The notes: generated by a model from the letters alone, not told the origin. Shown: positions 7,327 through 16,188, counted from the first letter of the stretch. The stretch is DNA of 54,296 bases from an uncultured bacterium (GCA_947175015.1 CAMWLE010000010.1:1-54296); one strand, 5' to 3'. A program made the numbers and translations.

Positions 7327-8640
7327 TTAATGTTCCATCTTCCAGAAGAATGCGCTGTATGCCGGCAAAGTGCTGCCGCCGCCAAAATCATGACTTTGCC
7401 CGCTGATCAAATCAACCGCTGTCCCGCAGCCTGCATCAAAATGCGCCACAAAATCATTTGCATCCGCATTGATTGCTACCAGCACTCTCTCACTGTCGGT
7501 ACGCCTCTCAAAAATGCACTGTTTATTCGTCAGCAGAACCGAACGAAATGCCCCATAATTCAACGCTTCCGAACCTTTCTTCGCTGCGCTCAAGGCACTG
7601 ATCCAATCCGTGAGTTCATTCCATTGAGGCGCCTCAAAACACGGCCGCAATGCTGGATCTCCCTGAGACTTCTCCGCCTTTGTTCCCCACTCACTGCCAT
7701 AATACACACAGGGAATTCCCGGCATACCAAAGGACAGCGCATATATTAATGGAAGATGTTTATCATTAGAGAGCACACTCGCCACTCTGGTAACATCATG
7801 GTTATCCACAAATGACAACAAATGCTTTCCCCTATAAAGTGTCCAATTCTCAGGCCCAAACTGGCGAAGCAGGGAATGAACAATTTCAAACATATTCATA
7901 CTGTTAAAACTGCTGAAAAGCCCCTTATAACACTCATAGTTCGTTGCGGAATGGAGCATGCTGTCATTCATCAGACGATTATAATCCCCATGCAGCATCT
8001 CCCCCACAAGGAAAAACTCATCCTTCAGACCATTTGTAAAATCGCGAAGTCTGCGCACAAATCCCTCATCCAGGCAATATGCCACATCCAGACGCAGACC
8101 ATCAATATCAAACTCGTCCACCCATGCCTTCACACTGTCCAGAAGATAATTCACCACATCCTCATTGTGCAGATTCAGCTTCACCAAATCATAATTTCCT
8201 TCCCAGCCCTCATACCAAAGTCCATCATTATAATGAGAATTGCCGTCAAATGCAATACGCTGGAACCAACTTACATAGGGTGAGCTCTCACGATTGCGAA
8301 GTACATCCTGAAATGGTCCAAAGCCCCTGCCCACATGGTTAAACACACCATCCAGGACTACCCGAATGCCATTTTCATGAAGCGCATCACAAACCTTCTT
8401 GAAATCCTCATTTGTCCCCAGACGTACATCCACCTTTCGATAATCCCTTGTATTATATCCGTGGGTATCTGATTCAAAAAGCGGCGAGAAATAAATTGCA
8501 TCAATTCCCAGCTTCTTGATATGAGGAATCCACTCCAACACCTTTAGAATGCGATGCTCCAACACTCCATCATTTTCAAAGGGTGCCCCGCAGAACCCCA
8601 ATGGATAAATTTGATAAAAAACACTTTCGTATGCCCACAT
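7327..8640 (-). CDS. GH13 alpha-amylase-family glycoside hydrolase, intracellular
   Basis: A 437-residue glycoside hydrolase of family 13 acting on alpha-glucans or malto-oligosaccharides. The four conserved regions are present: VVLDGVFNH (Asp97), DGLRLDVAY with nucleophile Asp185, LVGEM with acid/base Glu214, and FVDNHDVTR with Asp282. There is no signal peptide, so it is cytoplasmic. The size and the GLWYEGWEGNYDL region recall the short maltodextrin glucosidase/cyclomaltodextrinase-type enzymes, but the starch-binding N-terminal domain of those is missing. It is a single gene with GGAGG 8 bases before the ATG and its own terminator. Exact specificity is not readable from sequence. Confidence 0.9.
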   Translation of the reverse strand: MWAYESVFYQIYPLGFCGAPFENDGVLEHRILKVLEWIPHIKKLGIDAIYFSPLFESDTHGYNTRDYRKVDVRLGTNEDFKKVCDALHENGIRVVLDGVFNHVGRGFGPFQDVLRNRESSPYVSWFQRIAFDGNSHYNDGLWYEGWEGNYDLVKLNLHNEDVVNYLLDSVKAWVDEFDIDGLRLDVAYCLDEGFVRRLRDFTNGLKDEFFLVGEMLHGDYNRLMNDSMLHSATNYECYKGLFSSFNSMNMFEIVHSLLRQFGPENWTLYRGKHLLSFVDNHDVTRVASVLSNDKHLPLIYALSFGMPGIPCVYYGSEWGTKAEKSQGDPALRPCFEAPQWNELTDWISALSAAKKGSEALNYGAFRSVLLTNKQCIFERRTDSERVLVAINADANDFVAHFDAGCGTAVDLISGQSHDFGGGSTLPAYSAFFWKMEH

Positions 8641-8649
8641 ACTCTTTTC

Positions 8650-8820
8650 CTCCTGTCCTACCTATCTTTGTTTTTGTGCAGCTTACCTGACTTTTGTATT
8701 GCTTACCTGGTTTTTACTATGGTTTATCAGCTTTATTACAGTTTGCCAAATTTCCATTGCGGCTCACCATCTTTATACACAGCTTACCATATACAGCTTA
8801 TATCAGTTTTGTCTTATAAC
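8650..8820 (-). repeat. Degenerate short repeats upstream of the amylase gene
   Basis: The word gcttacc or cagctta recurs at irregular 20-30 base spacing (near 8679, 8700, 8728, 8782 and 8796) in a pyrimidine-rich stretch. It reads as a decayed tandem repeat in the 5' region of the amylase gene; no gene is visible. Confidence 0.4.
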
Positions 8821-8886
8821 GCCTCCTAATTTATACTGTATTTATTGACCAATCCAGTACCAAAAAGCCAGTTTTTCAAACCTCTA

Positions 8887-9196
8887 TGTGGATAACTTGA
8901 TTCACATGTCATTTTCATGGTGGAAATTCCCAATAAAATCCACAAAATCCACAGAGTTATCCACATTTACACATCTGTCATTTTATCACACTTTGTATGT
9001 CATTTCCATATTTTCCATAAAAACTTTTCGTTTTTCCCCTAAAATAACCGCCCTCTCACCCCCTTCTTTCCACCTCTCTTTCAGGTATACTGTCCTGTTC
9101 GGTCAAATATCCCCAAACTTCAAACCATCGCAGGACAGATCTAATTCATATCCCCGGCATCCTTACCTGGACTGTGGATAACTAGGCTGTGGATAA
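8887..9196. other. Cluster of four perfect DnaA boxes
   Basis: The consensus box TTATCCACA occurs exactly at 8957-8965 (plus) and as its complement at 8887-8895, 9173-9181 and 9188-9196 (minus). The last two are 15 bases apart in the same orientation. Near-matches ending in ATCCACA occur at 8936-8944, 8945-8953 and 9248-9256. The stretch between holds AT-rich sequence and no gene. No dnaA, dnaN or rpmH is near, so this is more likely a DnaA-binding cluster (titration or regulatory) than the replication origin. Confidence 0.7.
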
Positions 9197-9203
9197 CTCC
9201 CAC

Positions 9204-12053
9204 TTATAACCATTCATCCCAAAATCGCCCCACCCTTTTCGCCACAGTATCCACAGTTACTATATCAAATTGCTGCCATTCCAGCGGAAATAGCCTGCGA
9301 TATGCAAATTGCAGAAACCGTTCATCCAACAATGCAATCACTCCCACGTCGTCCACCGTCCGAATCACCCGCCCAGCCGCCTGCAAGACTTTATTCATGC
9401 CAGGATACCGATAGGAATAATCAAAGCCATCCTCTCCGTTTTGATTAAAGTAATCCTTCAATATTTCTCTCTCATCACATACCTGCGGCAAGCCGGTCCC
9501 CACGATCATCACACCTATCAGGCTGTCATTCTTCAAATCAATGCCTTCACTAAAGATACCTCCCAACACACAGAACCCTATCAAAATATTCTCTTCATCC
9601 TCAGATTTCCTGCCAACCGCATTTACATCTTCTTTGGCGCTGACTTCTATATTGGAATGAGCGTTCTGAAATCTTGCCAGGAATTCTTCCCGCTCCGCCT
9701 CGCTCATGGCTTCATTTTGAATGATACATGTTCTTCCTTCTCTGCCGAAATTCTCCACATATAACTCATATATAATATGAAGAAATGAATAAGAGGGGCA
9801 AAAAACCATATAATTCCCATGGCGGTTTTTCACAATCTCTTCAATATAGCGAGCAATATTATAATACTCCCCTTGTGAACGCCGGGTATATTTGCTGGTT
9901 ACATCGCTGGCAATCAACAGCGCCCTCTTGGCAGGATGAAATACCGACTGGGCATAGACCTCATAATCTTCCTTGTCGCCTCCCAACAGCTTTTTGTAAT
10001 ACTGTATGGGCAGAAACGTCGCCGAGAAAAGAATGGTACTGCGCCCTCGAAGCATACAATTTTTCAGATTATGCCCTGGATTCACACAAAGCAGTTTCAC
10101 AAAAAAGCTCCCATCCTGACACAGTTGTGTATACATGACATAATTATCATCCAGCAAATCGTAGATATAGAGAAAATGATTCACTTCAAAATAGAAATCC
10201 AATAATTGTTCCCTGACCGCAAGCTGCACCACCTCCTGTTCTGAAAGATAATCATCCATGACCGCCTGAAGCCGCATAAGGTTTTGCACAAATGCCTCCA
10301 GACTACTCACAAGACAATATTGGGGACACTCCCGTTTCAGAATCAAAAGCTCCTGATTACACCTTTTGAGCTGATATACCATTTTATCAGCATACCCCTG
10401 TCTCACAAAAATACTCCTGCCACCATGAGACCTGACATTTTCCTTCTGTTTTCCACCATTATCTTCTATAAAATCATCCTCATCTTCCTCGCCTCTTCCA
10501 TCTCCTGACACAAACCCAGGTGCCTTGCTTTCATTTTCTGACACATACGTTTTTATTTTTTCTGTTTCCGCTATCATTTCTGGCATATATGTCGTTTTAT
10601 ATGTCATTTCTTCTTCAAATCCAAGTGCCATCTGTCCGGAAACATCTGATTTTTTCGACTTTATACCCTCTTCATAATTTTCTGACAGTATTGTTTGTTT
10701 TATTTCTCTACGCAATTCCGCAAATTGTTCTTTCCACAATAGAGCACTATACATCTCTCTGCCACGCTCTAACAGATTATGTGCTTCATCAATCAGGAAG
10801 ATATAATTGCCGGAAGCCCCTTTCCCAGATTGGGTTTTATCAGAAGTCCCCTCTTTTTTAGAAGTTTCTCCTTTGATGGTTTCTCCTCTGATTCCTTCCC
10901 TTTTGGATGTTTCTCCGAAAAATCTCTTTAAATAAATATGAGGATCAAACAAATAATTATAGTCACAGATAACAACATCCGCATACAGACTCATATCCAG
11001 ACACATTTCAAAAGGGCACACTTGATGCTTTCTGGCATATTCTTCAATATATTCCCTGCTAAAGCTTTCCTGAGAAGTAAGTAAATCAAATACTGCATCG
11101 TTGATACGATCATAATGCCCTTTCGCATATGGACAATACTCTGGATTACAATCCGCATTTTCCATAAAACAGATTTTATCCCTTGCCGTAAGAATGACAC
11201 TTTTTATGCGCAATCCCTTTTTCCGAAGCAGATGCAGGGTTTCATCCGCCACAGTCCTGGTAATCGTCTTCGCAGTGAGATAGAACAACTTGTCTCCCAT
11301 CCCTCTTCCCATTGCCTGAATCGCAGGATAGATGGTAGATATGGTTTTCCCTACTCCTGTCGGCGCTTCCAGAAAAAGTTTCCTTCCATGATAAATGGTT
11401 CTATACACATTTGTCACCAATTCTTTCTGCCCTTCCCGGTAAGGAAACGGAAATGGCAGCCCCTCTATGGATGACTGTCTTACATGACGCCACTTCCATG
11501 AATAATCTGCCCACTTTCTATAAGCTGCCAGCAGCCCTTGAAACCATTCTTCTAATTCTGCAAAACTACAGTCCTCATAAAAATAACGCAGTTCTTCAGA
11601 GATAATATTGCAATAAGTAAGACGTACCTGTAATTTCATGAGTCCTTCCCGGACACCATACATATAGGCATAACACTTTGCCTGTGCCAAATGCAGTGGC
11701 AGCGGCGCTCTCATTTTAGCAAGATCACGATAGGTTCCCTTGATTTCATCAATGATTACCTGCTCTTTATGATGAATAATGCCATCTGCACGTCCCTCAA
11801 CCACCAGGACATAGTCATCTGTCGGAAGCATCCACTTCAAAGGAACCTCCGCCTGATACTCTGCCCCCATCTTCCGCTGAATCATGCGGTGAATCCTGCC
11901 TCCCTCCTGCATGGCATTGTCAGGTGCGGCCTGATGTCGATTGTCAATATCTCCATGACGCAAAATAAACTCCACCAATCCACGCACCGAGATTCGTATT
12001 TCACCCGATAACATCACATCTGCTTTTCCCTCTGTATTTTGTTCCTTTTGCAT
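9204..12053 (-). CDS. DinG/XPD-type Fe-S helicase fused to an N-terminal Cas4-like PD-(D/E)XK nuclease domain
   Basis: A 949-residue superfamily 2 DNA helicase. Residues 15-185 form a Cas4/RecB-like nuclease domain: EGRADG with Asp90, IDEIKG with Glu103 and Lys105, and the QAKCYAYMY motif (124-132). The helicase core follows: Walker A APTGVGKT (230-237), the Fe-S cluster cysteines expected at Cys295, 302, 307 and 346, DEAH at 422-425, and C-terminal motifs GIDLKN and QAAGRVIRT. The protein should unwind 5' to 3' and may cut single strands in repair or recombination. Two low-complexity charged inserts (about residues 380-415 and 485-535) are unusual; the first repeats GETSK-like units just before the DEAH box. 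Start at the ATG 12053 with AGGAG upstream. Confidence 0.85.
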   Translation of the reverse strand: MQKEQNTEGKADVMLSGEIRISVRGLVEFILRHGDIDNRHQAAPDNAMQEGGRIHRMIQRKMGAEYQAEVPLKWMLPTDDYVLVVEGRADGIIHHKEQVIIDEIKGTYRDLAKMRAPLPLHLAQAKCYAYMYGVREGLMKLQVRLTYCNIISEELRYFYEDCSFAELEEWFQGLLAAYRKWADYSWKWRHVRQSSIEGLPFPFPYREGQKELVTNVYRTIYHGRKLFLEAPTGVGKTISTIYPAIQAMGRGMGDKLFYLTAKTITRTVADETLHLLRKKGLRIKSVILTARDKICFMENADCNPEYCPYAKGHYDRINDAVFDLLTSQESFSREYIEEYARKHQVCPFEMCLDMSLYADVVICDYNYLFDPHIYLKRFFGETSKREGIRGETIKGETSKKEGTSDKTQSGKGASGNYIFLIDEAHNLLERGREMYSALLWKEQFAELRREIKQTILSENYEEGIKSKKSDVSGQMALGFEEEMTYKTTYMPEMIAETEKIKTYVSENESKAPGFVSGDGRGEEDEDDFIEDNGGKQKENVRSHGGRSIFVRQGYADKMVYQLKRCNQELLILKRECPQYCLVSSLEAFVQNLMRLQAVMDDYLSEQEVVQLAVREQLLDFYFEVNHFLYIYDLLDDNYVMYTQLCQDGSFFVKLLCVNPGHNLKNCMLRGRSTILFSATFLPIQYYKKLLGGDKEDYEVYAQSVFHPAKRALLIASDVTSKYTRRSQGEYYNIARYIEEIVKNRHGNYMVFCPSYSFLHIIYELYVENFGREGRTCIIQNEAMSEAEREEFLARFQNAHSNIEVSAKEDVNAVGRKSEDEENILIGFCVLGGIFSEGIDLKNDSLIGVMIVGTGLPQVCDEREILKDYFNQNGEDGFDYSYRYPGMNKVLQAAGRVIRTVDDVGVIALLDERFLQFAYRRLFPLEWQQFDIVTVDTVAKRVGRFWDEWL

Positions 12054-12060
12054 TGTTGCT

Positions 12061-12180
12061 CCTTGCCCTTATTTTGTTACCCTTGCACTATTATTTCTTG
12101 CTTTCATTATGTTCCTTTTATATTGTTTCTTTTATTTTGTTCCTTTTTGTTCCTTCTATAATTATTACTTCTTGCCCATA
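12061..12180 (-). repeat. Low-complexity T-rich repeats upstream of the helicase gene
   Basis: Degenerate copies of a TTTTGTTCCTT-like word recur through this stretch in the helicase 5' region. Bases 12224-12514 further right hold no convincing gene. Confidence 0.4.
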
Positions 12181-12183
12181 TTA

Positions 12184-12223
12184 TAAATAAAACTCCCTAT
12201 GCAGATATTCTGACATAGGGAGT
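12184..12223 (-). terminator. Intrinsic terminator of the HPr-like gene transcript
   Basis: On the minus strand a 10-bp perfect stem (12223-12214 with 12201-12192) with a 12-base loop is followed by a TTTTATTT tail. It lies about 290 bases after the HPr-like stop, so the transcript has a long 3' untranslated part. Confidence 0.7.
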
Positions 12224-12514
12224 CATTATCATCTTTGAAATATAACAGTCACTTCGAGCCATATGACAGATTCGCCCTTTGAACAGCTCATTGATTCATG
12301 ACTGTCAAACGTTGAATGTCGATTCATTGCAATGTTTCATATATAGTTCTTCCGTGCCGCATTTCTTCCTTTCGCATACAGCAACACAGATAAAATTTTT
12401 CCTACACATATACGTGCCTTCTACCTATTTGAGCTCCTGCAAATCTGCAGACAAATCAAGAATTACATTGCACTGCAATTTTATTCCTCCAGCGTCTAAT
12501 CCAAATAATAATAA

Positions 12515-12739
12515 TCAGCATGCAACGGCAAATTTCTTCAGCAGCTCTTCCAATTCACTATTATATCCATCATAGGATACCTTCAACGGACTACGAAAAT
12601 CCAATCCGTAAACTCCCAAAAAAGATTTTGCATCAACCACATATCTGTTATAGGAAATGTCGATGTCAAAATCACATTTTGAAGTCACGTTCACAAAGTG
12701 CTGAACATCATTCTGGGTCATATGAATTGTCTTAACCAT
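12515..12739 (-). CDS. HPr-like protein lacking the phosphorylation histidine
   Basis: A 74-residue protein. From about residue 12 to the end it fits the HPr fold of the phosphotransferase system (HFVNVTSKCDFDIDI, then the DAKSFLGVYGLD segment matching the AKSxMGVMSL region around Ser46, then the C-terminal helix ELEELLKKF). The segment that carries the active-site His15 (G-hydrophobic-HARPA) is absent; the N-terminal strand runs straight into the first helix. It therefore cannot accept phosphate from enzyme I in the usual way. The frame could start at a TTG at 12745, but the ATG at 12739 has AAGGAAGG at proper distance. The role is unknown, perhaps regulatory. Confidence 0.75.
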   Translation of the reverse strand: MVKTIHMTQNDVQHFVNVTSKCDFDIDISYNRYVVDAKSFLGVYGLDFRSPLKVSYDGYNSELEELLKKFAVAC

Positions 12740-12801
12740 TTCCAACCTTCCTTTCCAATGCCAAAAGCATCAATATACTCTATTGGTCTCTACAATTTAC
12801 C

Positions 12802-12829
12802 ATTATAGCCAAAAAAAGCAAAATGTAAA
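12802..12829 (-). promoter_or_regulatory. Promoter of the HPr-like gene
   Basis: Minus strand TTTACA (12829-12824), a 16-base spacer, and perfect TATAAT (12807-12802), about 60 bases before the start codon. Confidence 0.65.
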
Positions 12830-12914
12830 GCTCTTTTTTCAAAACTTAACAATTATTAAGCAACTGTTCGATTCTTGTCCTACAAATAGACCCGGCATTA
12901 TTCGCTTTTGATTC

Positions 12915-13670
12915 TCATGAGGTAAACTCTACCATATATTTCCGAAAACGCAGCGGCAGCATATTTTTTTGAAGCTTCTCATTCATTCTCTCTTCAATGG
13001 TTATAGTATGACAAAAATGCCGAAAAAGTTCCTGGTAACGCAATTCTTCTTCCGACATCTGCAGCGGCAACTCTACTTCCTCCCCATGAAGCAGATACCA
13101 CGGACGTCCTGCCGGATGTATTCCAAACAAATTACGCTTCTCATCAAAGATCATAAAATTTTCTATGGGCAGTCGATCCGCAAAATGAGGCATTAAAAAA
13201 ACCATGACATCATATTTAGGACCTATTTTAGAATACAAAACACCATTTTCCAATTCCTGAAAACGTAAGAATTGTTTCTGATGTCCGATTTCCGTGGATA
13301 CTCCTCTTGCCAGAGCAAAAACTCTGTGCACATAATCATCTGCCAGATTATCAAACAAATGGCCTCTGGAAATATCTCCGGCCAATCCCTGTACTATTGT
13401 GCGGTAAACCGCCTGCGCTGCATCTTCATCCTCTGAAGCCAATGCCATACACAGCGAAAGATAATTTTCCTGTCCAAAGCGCCTATTTAAAGTATTTATG
13501 ACCTTTCGTGCCTTCTGAACATCAGGTATGACCTTGATATCCTCCGAAAAAAATATCGGCTCGTCCGTAAGACACAGCATTGTCTCTTCATGTACTCTTT
13601 TTTCTTCATAAGCCAGATAAACGGCCGTAAAAATGCTTTCCAGGGAAATATCACATCTGTAAACTACCAT
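12915..13670 (-). CDS. TIGR03915-family putative DNA repair protein (DUF4130)
   Basis: A 251-residue protein recognised as the DUF4130/TIGR03915 partner of a radical-SAM DNA-repair protein. The family pattern is seen from the start (MVVYRCDISLESIFTAVYLAYEE), in the middle (RVFALARGVSTEIGHQKQFLRFQELENGVLYSKI) and in PHFADRLPIENFMIFDEKRNLFGIHP. It sits 37 bases downstream of the radical-SAM gene on the same strand. In many bacteria this domain is associated with a uracil-DNA-glycosylase-like protein (TIGR03914), which is not seen here. Biochemical function is unproven. An AT-rich weak hairpin follows the gene near 12845. Confidence 0.88.
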   Translation of the reverse strand: MVVYRCDISLESIFTAVYLAYEEKRVHEETMLCLTDEPIFFSEDIKVIPDVQKARKVINTLNRRFGQENYLSLCMALASEDEDAAQAVYRTIVQGLAGDISRGHLFDNLADDYVHRVFALARGVSTEIGHQKQFLRFQELENGVLYSKIGPKYDVMVFLMPHFADRLPIENFMIFDEKRNLFGIHPAGRPWYLLHGEEVELPLQMSEEELRYQELFRHFCHTITIEERMNEKLQKNMLPLRFRKYMVEFTS

Positions 13671-13707
13671 ATTCTTCCATCCTTGCTGTCATGAAATAAA
13701 ATTCTTG

Positions 13708-15033
13708 CTATATTACCCCCACTGCTGCCTGCAAATGTTCCGCAGCGCTGACGGGCCTCATAAAATTTTCGTCATCAAACAGAGAAATCTGTCGATAACT
13801 CATGCCGTCACTGCCAAACTGAATCCGTTCCTTCTTATCTGTCAAATGCCTTACAATATAATCTTCATCCAATTTCACCGGATACATCATCCTGCCATTA
13901 CAGGTAATAAAGTAGATTGCCCGTTTCAATACGACTCCTATCTTCTTCAGATCACCAAAACTCAGATTGGCGCTTCGTCTCGCTGCCACAATTCTCTGAG
14001 CACTCTTCACTCCCACTCCGGGCACACGCAGAAGCATTTCCATGGGAGCCCGATTGATTTCCACAGGAAACTGTTCTAAATGACGCACCGCCCAATCCTC
14101 CTTGGGGTCCAGCATCACATTAAAAAACGGACGCTTCTCATCCAACAATTCTTCTGCCCGAAAACCATAAAAGCGCAGCAGCCAATCCGCCTGATAAAGT
14201 CGATGTTCCCGCAGAAGCGGCGGTCCACCGGGCAGTGCGGGCAGATTCTTATCCCCTGTCACATTTACAAACGCAGAATAAAATACTCTTTTCAAACCAA
14301 ATTTCTGATAAAGCCCCTCCGCCACATTGATAATATGATAATCACTCTCCGGTGTGGCGCCAATGATCATCTGCGTTGATTGACCGCCAGCCACAAATCT
14401 CGGCGCGTTCCGATACAATACCAAATCATTCCGATTCGACTGAATACCATTCTGTATCTGCCGCATAGGTGTCAGAATATTTTTACGATGTTTATTCGGT
14501 GCAAGTACACGCAATCCCTCTGCAGTAGGCAATTCCAGATTCACGCTCATCCTGTCCACCAGGAAACCTGTCTGCTCAATTACCTCCGGCGCTGCGCCGG
14601 GAATCCCCTTCACATGAACATATCCGTTAAAATGATACCGATTCCTGAGCAGCCATATGGTACGGCATATCAATTCCATGGTAAAAGTAGGATTCTTGAT
14701 AATACCGGAACTCAAAAACAGTCCCTCAATATAATTCCTACGATAGAACTCCATAGTCAATGTGCAGACTTCCTCTGGTGTAAATGTAGCTCTGGGAATA
14801 TCATTAGAACAACGATTGCGGCAATATTTACAATCATAAATACATTCATTGGTCAGCAATATCTTCAACAGAGAAATACAGCGTCCATCACCAGAAAAGC
14901 TATGACAAATGCCCGCTGCCACACAATTGCCAATACTACGCCCATTCCCTTTACGCTCCACACCGCTGGAAGTACATGCCACATCATATTTCGCCGCGTC
15001 CGTCAAAACTTCCAGCTTTTCCGTCAGAGACAT
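13708..15033 (-). CDS. TIGR03916-family putative DNA modification/repair radical SAM protein
   Basis: A 441-residue radical SAM enzyme. The iron-sulfur motif Cys-x3-Cys-x2-Cys is at residues 64-71 (CIYDCKYC), inside the family-typical LLTNECIYDCKYCRNRCSND block, followed by a TIM-barrel region. Near the C-terminus a helix-hairpin-helix DNA-binding unit is seen (VPGVGVKSAQRIVAARR). Together with the next gene it forms the predicted SAM-dependent DNA lesion-processing pair. I used the ATG at 15033 (MSLTEKLEVLTDAAKYDV), where family members normally begin. A GTG at 15060 has a better GGAGGT at 9 bases, and the frame reaches a GTG at 15099. A LexA-type box sits on the promoter. Confidence 0.88.
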   Translation of the reverse strand: MSLTEKLEVLTDAAKYDVACTSSGVERKGNGRSIGNCVAAGICHSFSGDGRCISLLKILLTNECIYDCKYCRNRCSNDIPRATFTPEEVCTLTMEFYRRNYIEGLFLSSGIIKNPTFTMELICRTIWLLRNRYHFNGYVHVKGIPGAAPEVIEQTGFLVDRMSVNLELPTAEGLRVLAPNKHRKNILTPMRQIQNGIQSNRNDLVLYRNAPRFVAGGQSTQMIIGATPESDYHIINVAEGLYQKFGLKRVFYSAFVNVTGDKNLPALPGGPPLLREHRLYQADWLLRFYGFRAEELLDEKRPFFNVMLDPKEDWAVRHLEQFPVEINRAPMEMLLRVPGVGVKSAQRIVAARRSANLSFGDLKKIGVVLKRAIYFITCNGRMMYPVKLDEDYIVRHLTDKKERIQFGSDGMSYRQISLFDDENFMRPVSAAEHLQAAVGVI

Positions 15034-15155
15034 TCCTGCACCTGCTATCAGATACTCCACCTTACCCGCACCTCCATCTACAGTTCCACCGCGCCGCACA
15101 TAAGTCCAATCTCTACACTTTGCGCAAGTTCTCTTTCCTGTTTATCTTCAAGTGT

Positions 15156-15167
15156 GAACATTCGTTC
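15156..15167 (-). promoter_or_regulatory. Candidate LexA/DinR (SOS) box
   Basis: On the minus strand GAAC-GAAT-GTTC fits the Gram-positive SOS box core (GAAC-RNRY-GTTC); only the outermost bases differ from the 14-base consensus. It lies immediately downstream of the -10 element, over the predicted start site of the radical-SAM repair operon. Confidence 0.65.
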
Positions 15168-15174
15168 TGATAGT

Positions 15175-15203
15175 AGAATAGCACATTTGTTCTATTTATG
15201 CAA
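15175..15203 (-). promoter_or_regulatory. Promoter of the radical-SAM repair operon
   Basis: Minus strand TTGCAT (15203-15198), a 17-base spacer, TATTCT (15180-15175). Transcription would begin around 15168, inside the SOS-like box. Confidence 0.6.
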
Positions 15204-15350
15204 GTACAAAATTTCCCCATATTCCGGTATCTAATTCTTCAGCATTATTGCATTTCTATTATTATATTATTGTAATATTTTATTGCCGTATCTATTTATG
15301 ATATATCATGCAAAAAACGGCATTTGTGTCATAATAAAAAGTGTCATTTG

Positions 15351-15434
15351 TGTCATAATCATCCAAGCGCCACTCACATCATAATTATCCAAGCGCTTCT
15401 CACATCATAATTATCCAAGCGCTTCTCACATCAT
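15351..15434. repeat. 26-bp tandem repeat
   Basis: Two identical 26-base copies (15377-15402 and 15403-15428), one diverged copy before (15351-15376) and a 6-base start of the next. The flanks carry many gtgtcat or tgtcat words (15325-15485), some in the opposite direction (atgacac at 15493). The stretch 15204-15540 has no visible gene. Confidence 0.85.
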
Positions 15435-15540
15435 ATTTACTAAAACAACACATGTGTCATATATATTAAATGTCATAAGCGTCATATAAGGAATGACACT
15501 TTTGTAAATGCACATTTTACAGCCTTCACTAGATTTCTCA

Positions 15541-15587
15541 AAAAAATGAGGCAGAATTCAGCATCTCAAGCCAATCCTGTCTCATTC
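15541..15587 (-). terminator. Intrinsic terminator, minus strand
   Basis: A 10-bp stem with one wobble (15587-15578 with 15555-15546) followed on the minus strand by a run of seven T (15547-15541). It lies just after a broken minus-strand membrane-protein fragment and suggests that a real minus-strand transcript once ended here. Confidence 0.7.
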
Positions 15588-15697
15588 TCCTTACCGCCTG
15601 TGCCGTATATCCAAGAGGTAGGAAATCAGCCCAGGACACTCACTATTTCCATACTCTCGGATTTGTGGTACAATAAGTAAAAACAGATAGTAGAGAA

Positions 15698-15832
15698 CTA
15701 TAATGGGAATTTTTTTGCTTTGTTGTACTCCTTGGTGCTGCTGTATATGTAGTACAGAAAAAACGGTATGAAAAAGCAGAATATTACCAGCAAACCCAAT
15801 ATCCATATGGCAGTGTTCTTATCGCCGCTCAC
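15698..15832 (-). pseudogene. Membrane-protein fragment
   Basis: About 44 codons give a hydrophilic start, one strong membrane helix (IWILGLLVIFCFFIPFFLYYIY) and a lysine-rich tail, which looks like the C-terminus of a small membrane protein. The only start is a GTG without a ribosome site. Upstream the frame runs into the antisense of a different fragment, so the 5' part seems to be lost. A terminator follows on the same strand. No family recognised. Confidence 0.3.
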
Positions 15833-15849
15833 ATTGATGATGACAGCTT

Positions 15850-16143
15850 TTGCCGCTACATAATCCACAGGACATTGACGGAATAGCTCTTGACCTGCGG
15901 GAAGCCCATAAGGACGATTTTTTCGGCGTCCCAAAGGATAACCTGCTGAAAGGACTGCTGCAAGCCGCTGATGAAGCCGCCAGTCCGGACAGCGACTCGG
16001 AAAAAGCATTTTTAATGTTTATCTGCAAACGGCTTCGGCTAAATTATGGAAAGCTGAACAGTGGGGACAAAGCAGCACTGAAACGCCTTGCAGGAAAATC
16101 GGACTTGCTGAAAAATCCAATCCCACAGTGGGAACGGAAATGA
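15850..16143 (+). pseudogene. C-terminal fragment of an unidentified, probably mobile-element protein
   Basis: A 97-codon open frame, whose first codons include only a TTG, encodes a charged helical stretch (HNPQDIDGIALDLREAH and so on) that looks like genuine coding sequence but has no proper start or ribosome site and begins abruptly where the membrane-protein fragment on the other strand ends. It is richer in GC than the orphan gene that follows. I read it as the tail of a larger protein left by a deletion or insertion, perhaps from a conjugative element; the family is not identified. Confidence 0.35.
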
Positions 16144-16188
16144 GAAAAGCAAGAAGCAATGAAACAAGAATTGTGGAAGGATGATGAT

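Noticed and set aside
8887-9196. Chromosomal replication origin
   Set aside because: DnaA boxes are present, but dnaA, dnaN, recF, gyrB or rpmH are missing and no clear DnaA-trio or DUE is visible; described as a box cluster instead.
12279-12575. 98-codon plus-strand frame in the gap before the HPr-like gene
   Set aside because: Serine/asparagine-rich composition, no ribosome site, runs into the antisense of the HPr-like gene.
15351-15434. 26-bp tandem repeats as a CRISPR array
   Set aside because: The repeats are directly contiguous with no unique spacers, and no cas gene is near.
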